Positions 1 through 5,103 of a stretch of DNA of 6,145 bases are shown in pieces. Made by a program: the position numbers and the translations under genes. The first letter of the stretch is position 1, and the number at the start of each line of letters is the position of its first letter. The notes under the pieces were generated by a model. That model saw only the letters and a program-made list of their open reading frames with translations, had not been told where the DNA came from and searched no databases. The stretch lies in contig JAJYVK010000106.1 in NCBI GenBank assembly GCA_021792075.1, positions 1 to 6,145 on the forward strand, written 5' to 3'. The DNA comes from Actinomycetes bacterium. Lineage in GTDB: Bacteria; Actinomycetota; Acidimicrobiia; Acidimicrobiales; Acidimicrobiaceae.

Positions 1-2
1 TC

Positions 3-131
3 ACTGGGCATAGCGTCATCGGCAAGCCAACGGTTCTGCATCCGTTCAAGGATTTTTCAGCGAGAGGTGTTTTCGACCCGGTAGGCTTCGGTCAGCGTCG
101 CCGATATCCGCTTTTCCCCAACGCCAAGTAG
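3..131 (+). CDS. C-terminal fragment of an unidentified protein
   Basis: An open plus-strand frame enters from the left edge and ends at TAG 129-131, giving 42 residues that finish in RRRYPLFPNAK. It is the only one of the three plus frames open across this whole stretch, and it has no start codon in the window, so it would be the tail of a gene lying to the left. I do not recognise the family: there is a basic, aromatic-rich tail and no motif I can name. The stretch is short enough to be open by chance. It lies in the same direction as mshA, with about 180 bases between the stop and the mshA start, so it need not share its transcript. Confidence 0.3.
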   Translation, partial: TGHSVIGKPTVLHPFKDFSARGVFDPVGFGQRRRYPLFPNAK

Positions 132-311
132 AATTATTTGGAAATCTGTACAAGGGCGGCTCCCGAGTGGGTTTTTTCTGGATCCGCAGATGCGCATCTT
201 GGATTTCCAGGTTTTATTGGGGAATGCGGAATATCTGGTCTTGGGACGAGAGTTGAACTTAGCGTCCTAAAGATAGATTGCGCGGTTGGCCTTCTGATGA
301 AAGCGATCTCC
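132..311 (+). other. Leader region upstream of mshA
   Basis: This stretch stays in frame with mshA back to a TTG at 138, so a 58-residue N-terminal extension is formally possible. The extension has no resemblance to the start of MshA proteins, which begin directly at the first Rossmann strand, so I read it as non-coding. A run of six T at 172-177 follows a very short CCC/GGG stem (162-171), too weak for a confident terminator. A poor promoter-like pair is TTGAAC at 253-258 and TAGATT at 274-279, with a 15-base spacer that is shorter than ideal. No riboswitch or RNA gene is recognisable. Confidence 0.4.
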
Positions 312-1556
312 ATGCAGCGATTGGCGATAATTTCATACCATACTTCACCGTTGGTCCAACCCGGGACCGGCGATGGTGGAGGTATGAACGTATACGTTAG
401 ACAGCTTGCCAGCGCGCTTGCCCGTCTTGGCACCTCATGTGACGTCTATACCAGAGCCTACAGTTCGTCGCTTTCGGCATCGATCAATGTCGAGCCGGGT
501 TTCGTTCTGCACCACATTCCTGCTGGACCACTGGGGAAAGTATCGAAATTGGAACTCTTGGACCATATCGATGAGTTCACTGAGAATGTACTGGAGAGGA
601 TTCGAATGAATCCAGAGCAGCGTCCGGACGTGCTCCACGCCAACTATTGGCTGTCGGGAATAGCCGGCCACACGCTGAAGCACACGCTCGAGGTACCTCT
701 GGTCACGACGTTCCATACTCTCGAGAAGGTAAAGGCGAGGGACAGGGCGGTTCCTGACGACGAAATCTCAGAGGAGCTGCGTATCGAAGAGGAATCCAAG
801 ATCATCTACTGTTCCGACCAAGTCTTGGCTTCGTGCGAGGTCGAGGCGTTGGAGATTTCAAGTCTGTACAATCTTGACCGCTCGCGCATCTCCGTAGTCC
901 CTTTGGGTGTCGACCACGCGTTTTTCAGTCCTGGGGATCGTGAGATGGCCAGGACGGCTGTAGGCTTGCCGACCAGCGGCAAGATGGTCCTCTTTGTCGG
1001 ACGGATACAACCGCTCAAAGGCGCCGATATCGCCATAGAGTCGTTCATCAAGATTTCTGATCGTGTACCCGAAGCCTTTCTGGTATTGGTGGGTGGGCCG
1101 TCGGGGCCTTTCGGGGCTGATGAAATATCGAAGATCAAGAGGCTCGTTGCAAAGGAACGGCTTACCGAAAGGGTCTATTTCTTCGATCCGCAGCCTCACG
1201 AGGTACTCTCCAGCTTCTATCGGGCCGCCGATGTTGGAATCGTGCCTTCTCGAACCGAGTCGTTTGGGCTTGTAGCCCTGGAAGCCGCAGCATGTGGGGT
1301 ACCTGTGGTCGCCTCCGATGTTGGCGGATTGAAAACTCTGGTGGTCCATGGGAGCAGCGGTTACCTGGTGACAAAGCGGACAGCTGAGGAATTCTCACGC
1401 TACTTGGTCAAGGTGCTCGAGGATGCTGCACTTACGGAGTCTCTAAAGATCGCTGCCAACTCTCTGTCCGCCAACTACCGGTGGCGCGATGCGGCGCTCC
1501 GATTTCAGTCGGTTCTGATGGAGCTGACCGCGGCAGAGCTCCTCGAATGTGGCTAA
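312..1556 (+). CDS. mshA: D-inositol-3-phosphate glycosyltransferase (MshA, GT4 family)
   Basis: MshA transfers GlcNAc from UDP-GlcNAc to 1L-myo-inositol 1-phosphate, the first step of mycothiol synthesis, in the cytoplasm. The 414-residue product has the GT-B two-domain layout. The N-terminal domain carries HTSPLVQPGTGDGGGMNVY (10-28), the MshA glycine-rich loop, then AGPLGKVSK (71-79), NYWLSG (111-116), TFHTLEKVK (133-141) and R157. These line up with the phosphate-binding Lys, Tyr, Thr and Arg recalled from the Corynebacterium MshA structure. The C-terminal domain has VGRIQPLKG (229-237, UDP-contacting R231 and K236), GGPSGP, and ESFGLVALE (316-324), the GT4 E-x7-E motif. I chose ATG 312 because it puts the first beta strand (LAIISYHTSP) where MshA proteins begin, with GAAAG 299-303 as a weak ribosome site. 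ATG 297 and TTG 138 are in-frame alternatives. The length matches the family (about 420). A related GT4 enzyme with another acceptor cannot be excluded, but the acceptor-site match makes MshA the best call. Confidence 0.85.
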   Translation: MQRLAIISYHTSPLVQPGTGDGGGMNVYVRQLASALARLGTSCDVYTRAYSSSLSASINVEPGFVLHHIPAGPLGKVSKLELLDHIDEFTENVLERIRMNPEQRPDVLHANYWLSGIAGHTLKHTLEVPLVTTFHTLEKVKARDRAVPDDEISEELRIEEESKIIYCSDQVLASCEVEALEISSLYNLDRSRISVVPLGVDHAFFSPGDREMARTAVGLPTSGKMVLFVGRIQPLKGADIAIESFIKISDRVPEAFLVLVGGPSGPFGADEISKIKRLVAKERLTERVYFFDPQPHEVLSSFYRAADVGIVPSRTESFGLVALEAAACGVPVVASDVGGLKTLVVHGSSGYLVTKRTAEEFSRYLVKVLEDAALTESLKIAANSLSANYRWRDAALRFQSVLMELTAAELLECG

Positions 1557-1608
1557 CCCATCCTGGACCGTGAGATGCTCGAGTAGGCAGCAGATATTGA
1601 GCTTTAGG

Positions 1609-1621
1609 CGCCACTTTGGCG
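1609..1621 (+). terminator. Small hairpin after mshA, weak terminator candidate
   Basis: CGCCA (1609-1613) and TGGCG (1617-1621) form a perfect 5-bp stem with a 3-base loop, about 50 bases after the mshA stop. No T-run follows directly, although the DNA becomes AT-rich from about 1636. It is the only stem near the gene end, but intrinsic termination here is doubtful. Confidence 0.2.
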
Positions 1622-1679
1622 ATAGATTGGGCCTCATGGAATTAATGGGAAAAATTTTCATGATTTTTCAAGATTTCTG

Positions 1680-1709
1680 TTGACGGAGGTCGCCGAGTTG
1701 GCGTAACTT
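1680..1709 (+). promoter_or_regulatory. Candidate sigma-70-type promoter for proC
   Basis: TTGACG at 1680-1685 matches 5 of 6 positions of the -35 consensus. It is followed after 18 bases by TAACTT (1704-1709), a weak -10. The upstream 1636-1680 stretch is the most AT-rich part of the window, with A- and T-runs, and could act as an UP element. Initiation would fall near 1716, almost exactly at the foot of the hairpin starting at 1714. An alternative -10 is TAGAAT (1735-1740), a 5 of 6 match without a good -35. Confidence 0.35.
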
Positions 1710-1713
1710 TTCT

Positions 1714-1788
1714 GTGTTGGTTCTGGCACTTTTCTAGAATAATTTCGGGTCGGGGAAGCAGAAAACTCTAGAATGCCAGAGCCAATAC
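1714..1788 (+). promoter_or_regulatory. Long imperfect hairpin or dyad overlapping the first proC start
   Basis: Bases 1714-1728 pair with 1774-1788 as 15 base pairs including two G-U wobbles (core TTGGTTCTGGCA against TGCCAGAGCCAA). After a 3-base bulge (1729-1731), TTCTAGA (1732-1738) pairs with TCTAGAA (1767-1773), for 22 pairs in all around a 28-base purine-rich loop. TCTAGAAT also occurs as a direct repeat at 1733-1740 and 1767-1774. There is no T-run downstream, so it is not an ordinary terminator. The second arm contains the ATG at 1773. It could be a leader RNA that hides the start, a protein-binding operator, or a sign that the true proC start is further downstream. The structure is seen directly; its role is inference. 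Confidence 0.55.
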
Positions 1789-2657
1789 CCCGTTTAATCC
1801 CTCCAATATGCTCCAAGGTGATGGCCGCCCGTCATTCGAGTACTATTTATGACGTGCTCGATCTAATGATAATTGGCGGTGGAAAAATGGGCCAGGCCTT
1901 GGCCCAAGGGATGCTCTCGGCAAAGGTGGTCAAGGCCGAGGCGCTAGGAATAGTCGAGGTTTCGGAGGCTCTCAGAGCCGATCTCACCCAGCGATTCCCG
2001 CGGTGCAGCGTTTCGGAACACCCGCTACCCGCTTCATCGACAATCATCGCGGTGAAACCGGGCGACATAGAGAGAGTGGCCGCCTCGCTGAAAAGCGAAA
2101 GCAAGCAGCGCGTGCTGTCGATAGCGGCTGGAGTGTCTACGGCAGCTCTTGAGGTGTGGCTTGGCGGAAGGCCTCTGGTGATTCGAGCGATGCCGAACAC
2201 GCCTGCGATGCATGGGATTGGCATGACGGCGCTGTGCGGCGGCCGCTATGTCGGAGAGTCAGACATCGAGTGGGCCAAATCGCTTATGTCGGCGGTCGGA
2301 AAGGTTGCAGTCGTAAAGGAGTCGCAGATCGATGCCATTACGGCCGTATCCGGATCCGGACCAGCCTACGTGTTTCTTGTTGCAGAGGCAATGATCGAGG
2401 CAGCCGTCGCAGAGGGCTTGAGTTGGGAGCTAGCTAGTGAGCTGGTGACGCAAACTATCTATGGCGCGGGAGCGATGCTGGCCGACGGCTCTCAGTCACC
2501 GACCATATTGAGGCAGAACGTGACCTCACCTGGCGGCACCACTGCGGCTGCCTTGGCCGCCCTGGAGGAGTCGGCGCTCAGGGCTGCATTTGCAAAGGCA
2601 GTGACTCGCGCCAAGCAACGTTCGGCCGAGATCACCGCTGAGCTCTTTAAGCATTGA
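1773..2657 (+). CDS. proC: Pyrroline-5-carboxylate reductase
   Basis: ProC reduces 1-pyrroline-5-carboxylate to L-proline with NAD(P)H, the last step of proline synthesis, in the cytoplasm. In the 294-residue reading, the N-terminal Rossmann fold shows GGGKMG (35-40), AVKP (93-96) and RAMPNTPA (138-145). The C-terminal helical dimerisation domain holds AVSGSGPAYVFLVAEAM (191-207) and the ProC signature LRQNVTSPGGTTAAAL (246-261), where the substrate sits. All family landmarks are intact. The start is uncertain: family members are about 265-275 residues and begin just before the first beta strand, here at residue 30. Residues 1-28 look unconserved and proline-rich, and the ATG at 1773 is buried in a hairpin. 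ATG 1821 (278 aa, with AAGG only 2 bases upstream) and GTG 1854 (267 aa) are credible alternatives. It converges on the MFS gene and appears to be a single-gene unit. Confidence 0.93.
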   Translation: MPEPIPRLIPPICSKVMAARHSSTIYDVLDLMIIGGGKMGQALAQGMLSAKVVKAEALGIVEVSEALRADLTQRFPRCSVSEHPLPASSTIIAVKPGDIERVAASLKSESKQRVLSIAAGVSTAALEVWLGGRPLVIRAMPNTPAMHGIGMTALCGGRYVGESDIEWAKSLMSAVGKVAVVKESQIDAITAVSGSGPAYVFLVAEAMIEAAVAEGLSWELASELVTQTIYGAGAMLADGSQSPTILRQNVTSPGGTTAAALAALEESALRAAFAKAVTRAKQRSAEITAELFKH

Positions 2658-2700
2658 TACACCTTGGTCGACGGCCCAATGTAAATGAAATGATTTCAAA

Positions 2701-2745
2701 GAATGCCGATAGCTCTGGCGGCGGCAGCGCTATCGTTCCGCATTC
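2701..2745. terminator. Convergent-gene hairpin terminator between proC and the MFS gene
   Basis: GAATGC (2701-2706) plus CGATAGC (2707-2713) pair with GCTATCG (2729-2735) and GCATTC (2740-2745), with a 4-base bulge TTCC on the right side. Inside, after one mismatch, CTG (2715-2717) pairs with CAG (2725-2727) around a 7-base GC-rich loop. That makes 16 pairs. Read on the minus strand, the stem is followed by a T-rich run (complement of 2684-2700), as expected for termination of the MFS transcript, whose stop codon (2744-2746) touches the foot of the stem. On the plus strand no T-run follows, so any effect on proC would be weaker. Confidence 0.55.
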
Positions 2746-4123
2746 ATTCACCAGGCAATGGTACATTCCTGAAGGCGAGATAGTACGCGATCGTGTTGGC
2801 GGCCATGAAGAAAGCTGCTCCAACCACGGGAATGTCGACAAAGACATTCATGAGAGCTCCGGCTATCACAGGACTGATGCTCGAAGTCGCCTGTGCCGGA
2901 AGAGAGCTGAAGGCGGCAACTGCTCCGCGGCGTCTCTCGTCGGCCACTCCCATGGTGTATGCCTGACGGGCCGGCATGCCAAGGTTGCTGCATACGGTTC
3001 GTAGTCCCAGAAGCACTGCTGCGACTATGAAGGTAGGAGCCAGCACCATCGAGAGGAGCAGTAGCACCGCGGCAGACCGGGTTCCCACTACGGTGCGAAC
3101 TGCACCCAGCCGATTTGTGATTCTGTGCGCACCAAGATACGGCAGAGCACCCACAAGGTTGATGATGCTATAGAGGGCGCCTATCTCAGCTGTGCCCACA
3201 CCGAAACGGACGTGGAACCAGTAGATGAGGAGCGGTCCCAGGAATCCGAATCCGAATCCGTTGAGCGCGTTTGTGAGCCCGAGCCTGCCGAGGAGCTGCC
3301 TTGTGGTGACGCCGCTTGCTCTGGCTGGTCCCGAAGCGTCTTCGCCGGAGCCGGTTTCTGCGAAATCTGAAGGTTGGGATGGGGCCACAGAATTGAGACC
3401 CTTGGCAGCTCGCCCTTTTTCTTCGCGTTCGGGTCTTTTCTCACGAAGCGGCAAACAGAACAGCGAAACGGCAACCGATGCTGCAGCCCCAATGAGGAAC
3501 ATCAGACGATATGAATCTTCTATCGAGATTCCAAGATGGTGGAACAGATCGAGAGAGCTCGCTGCAAAGGATCCGGCCGCCGCGGTCAGGACGCCGATGA
3601 ATCCGAGTCGCCCATAAGCTCTGGTGCGCTCGTTTGGCGGCACCGAAGTCGCGATCATTGGCTGTTCGGCGGGGAAGAAGGGGCCGTAGACGCCGCCACT
3701 TCCAGCGCCGCCACCTCTGCCGATTCCACCAAGGCCGTACGCAAGTACGACGACCGCTGCAGTCGCCGAGAATGAGAGTGCCAGTGCTCCGGCTGCACCG
3801 AGTATTCCAAGCGCGATCAGTACCGGCCGCCGGCCTACTCTATCTCCTACCACCCCCACTGCGGCGACGAGGATTCCGCCGAGGACGCTCCCCAAGGTAA
3901 GCACGACTCCGATGACCGTCGAAGAGTGGTAGTTGTAGGCGAGGTATAGCGGGAAGATGACCGTAAGGAAGGCGGTGGTGAAGCTCCGAACCGCCCGTCC
4001 GGCATAGAGCCAGGGTAGATTTTCCCGATTTGCGGCCTGGGTGGGATTTGATTCAATTGAACGTGAAACGATGCTTTTATCGGCGGACTTTTGAGGGTTG
4101 TCTTCTCTTTGACGCCGGGGCAA
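2744..4123 (-). CDS. Major facilitator superfamily transporter
   Basis: This is a 459-residue inner-membrane protein with about 12 hydrophobic segments in two halves of six, roughly residues 44-226 and 285-452. They are joined by a charged cytoplasmic loop (about 227-278). The loop between TM2 and TM3 carries GDRVGRRP (93-100), the MFS motif A. Substrate cannot be read from sequence; export of a drug or metabolite is the commonest role for such proteins. A glycine-rich stretch (GRGGGAGSGG, 135-144) sits at the TM4 end, followed by PAEQPMIA. The first 35 residues are polar and probably cytoplasmic. The start is TTG 4123-4121: an in-frame TAA lies three codons upstream, no ATG occurs until well inside the membrane domain, and AAAGGA (4134-4129) sits 5 bases before it as a good ribosome site. 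The gene faces proC tail to tail and the tetrapyrrole genes head to head, so it is transcribed alone. Confidence 0.85.
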   Translation of the reverse strand: MPRRQREDNPQKSADKSIVSRSIESNPTQAANRENLPWLYAGRAVRSFTTAFLTVIFPLYLAYNYHSSTVIGVVLTLGSVLGGILVAAVGVVGDRVGRRPVLIALGILGAAGALALSFSATAAVVVLAYGLGGIGRGGGAGSGGVYGPFFPAEQPMIATSVPPNERTRAYGRLGFIGVLTAAAGSFAASSLDLFHHLGISIEDSYRLMFLIGAAASVAVSLFCLPLREKRPEREEKGRAAKGLNSVAPSQPSDFAETGSGEDASGPARASGVTTRQLLGRLGLTNALNGFGFGFLGPLLIYWFHVRFGVGTAEIGALYSIINLVGALPYLGAHRITNRLGAVRTVVGTRSAAVLLLLSMVLAPTFIVAAVLLGLRTVCSNLGMPARQAYTMGVADERRRGAVAAFSSLPAQATSSISPVIAGALMNVFVDIPVVGAAFFMAANTIAYYLAFRNVPLPGE

Positions 4124-4273
4124 TCGGATCCTTTAACTTGTCGCGTAATCTGAGATCAATGGCCTGTGCTGGTTGTTCATACCGTTCGCCCCACTCACCG
4201 ATCTCTGCAATCTGATTCGGTCAGACGGCAAAGAACAGATGTTGTTGGTAGGCCAGCGACCATCTTATCTCTC

Positions 4274-4292
4274 GGGTGAATCACCTGGGTGA
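4274..4292. repeat. Nested GGTGA/TCACC dyads
   Basis: GGGTGA occurs twice with a 13-base period (4274-4279 and 4287-4292), with TCACC (4281-4285) between them. TCACC is the reverse complement of GGTGA, so it forms a dyad with either copy: GGTGA-A-TCACC on the left and TCACC-TG-GGTGA on the right. The centres of 1 and 2 bases are too small for stable RNA hairpins, which favours a protein-binding site in the DNA. Its position upstream of the tetrapyrrole genes makes an operator possible, but no known regulator motif is recognised. Confidence 0.35.
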
Positions 4293-4341
4293 GGATTGCC
4301 ATTTCGGCGAGCCAATTTAATGCAGCTTGAAACCGCCTCGG

Positions 4342-4354
4342 CTGGCTGAGCCAG
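4342..4354. repeat. CTGGCT-G-AGCCAG palindrome upstream of the tetrapyrrole genes
   Basis: This is a perfect 6-bp inverted repeat around a single central G, 24 bases before the ATG at 4378. It is symmetric enough for a dimeric repressor or activator site. The loop is too short for a good RNA stem unless inner pairs open. I cannot assign it to a known regulator. Confidence 0.35.
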
Positions 4355-4377
4355 TCCGGCGAATGGAACTTTGAGAA

Positions 4378-5103
4378 ATGCAGGCCGCGCGAAACCCGCC
4401 CGCCTTCTCTGACGGAATAAACGGCTGCGAAATAGTTAGGATTGGATACAAATCATTTCGACAGGCGGATATGGACGGCGGAGCTTACTTAGTTTCTTTG
4501 AATATTGCTCACATGGATCTCCTCGTCGTTGGCGGGGGTGAGGTCGCCACGCGTAAGGTGAAGGGGCTACCCGAGCAGCCTGCCAGCCTTACAGTGGTCG
4601 CGCCTGAAGTCAGTGACGGGCTGGTCGAGTTTCTAAGCACGAACGGATCTTCCAGCCGTATTTTGCGGCGTGGCTTTGAGGCTTCTGATTTGAGCGGCTG
4701 CGACCTCGTCTTTGCTGCAACTTCTGATCCTCCGACAAATTCAGAGATATCGAGACTCGCTCACCGACTAGGAATACTGGTGAACAACGTTTCGGATTCG
4801 AGCGAGAGTAGTTTTGCTAACGTTGCCACGGTGAACAGACGTACGTTGACCATAGGTGTATCCTCCAAGTCAAAGGCTCCTGGATTTTCCAAGGCGATTA
4901 GTAGACTTATAGAGGATATGTTGCCAGCTGATATAGACAGAGTGCTGGTTCTAGCAGCAGAGGTAAGGTTAAAGGCTTTGAGTTCTGGTCGTTCTGCCGG
5001 CTCTTTGGACTGGAAGAAGGTTCTGGATTCCAGGGTTTTCGAATTTATCCGTTCGGGTGACTTGGCCCGAGCGGAGGAAAGTCTGGAGCAATGCCTCTCG
5101 TAG
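4378..5103 (+). CDS. Siroheme synthase N-domain protein (precorrin-2 dehydrogenase / ferrochelatase-like, Met8/CysG-N family)
   Basis: Family members oxidise precorrin-2 to sirohydrochlorin with NAD+ and may insert iron to give siroheme. The 241-residue product has a Rossmann start, DLLVVGGGEVATRKVKGL (47-64), LTVVAP (71-76) and DLVFAATSDP (109-118). Then come LVNNVSD (134-140), a beta segment ending in TIGVSSKSKAP (158-168), and a C-terminal helical domain. This is the stand-alone NAD-binding half without the methyltransferase half of CysG. Aligned on the following Phe, the aspartate essential in CysG (D104) and Met8 is Ser139 here, with an Asp only at 140. The usual SFIxP segment reads SFANV. 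Activity is therefore uncertain. Two starts are possible: ATG 4378 (GGAA 9 bases upstream) and ATG 4471 (210 aa, closer to the family length). The first 31 residues look unconserved, so 4471 may be the true start. Its end overlaps hemA by 13 bases; this pairing is a known arrangement in Gram-positive hem operons. Confidence 0.82.
   Translation: MQAARNPPAFSDGINGCEIVRIGYKSFRQADMDGGAYLVSLNIAHMDLLVVGGGEVATRKVKGLPEQPASLTVVAPEVSDGLVEFLSTNGSSSRILRRGFEASDLSGCDLVFAATSDPPTNSEISRLAHRLGILVNNVSDSSESSFANVATVNRRTLTIGVSSKSKAPGFSKAISRLIEDMLPADIDRVLVLAAEVRLKALSSGRSAGSLDWKKVLDSRVFEFIRSGDLARAEESLEQCLS
5073..5077 (+). promoter_or_regulatory. Ribosome binding site candidate for hemA
   Basis: GGAGG lies inside the 3' end of the upstream siroheme-type gene, 13 bases before ATG 5091. 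A second, shorter GGAG (5085-5088) sits only 2 bases from the start. The spacing of the strong site is longer than ideal, so re-initiation by ribosomes finishing the overlapping upstream gene (stop 5101-5103) probably helps. Confidence 0.45.

Larger units (their letters stand above)
4124..4377. other. Divergent intergenic region, MFS gene / tetrapyrrole operon
   Basis: This 254-base gap must hold the promoters of two opposite units. It contains the short dyad cluster at 4274-4292 and the palindrome at 4342-4354, each listed separately. For the plus strand, TTTAAT (4316-4321) is a decent -10, but TTGCCA (4296-4301) is only 14 bases upstream. TTGTTG (4242-4247) followed 17 bases later by TTATCT (4265-4270) is another poor pair. 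For the minus strand I see no convincing -35/-10 pair. No tRNA, riboswitch or terminator is recognisable, and the small open frames here look accidental. Confidence 0.5.

Noticed and set aside
162..177. Intrinsic terminator with a T6 run upstream of mshA
   Set aside because: The stem is only 3 bp, too weak to call despite the T-run.
138..311. A 58-residue N-terminal extension of MshA from TTG 138
   Set aside because: The extension lacks any MshA-like feature, while ATG 312 matches the start of characterised MshA proteins and places the UDP-binding residues at the expected numbers.
858..1349. A 163-codon minus-strand frame opposite mshA
   Set aside because: mshA in this region encodes intact GT4 motifs; the opposite frame shows no family features and no ribosome site.
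1636..1683. A 15-codon open frame before proC
   Set aside because: It is AT-rich with no ribosome site and overlaps the likely promoter; best read as promoter DNA.
1724..1740. A sigma-54-like TGGCAC element before proC
   Set aside because: The required GC of the -12 element is absent at the correct distance.
3125..3900. Several plus-strand open frames of 80-130 codons opposite the MFS gene
   Set aside because: They are shadows of the MFS coding strand with low-complexity, Arg/Ser/Pro-rich products and no motifs.
4239..4292. A 17-codon open frame upstream of the tetrapyrrole genes, possible leader peptide
   Set aside because: It has no clear ribosome site, no run of regulatory codons and no following terminator/antiterminator pair, so attenuation is not supported.
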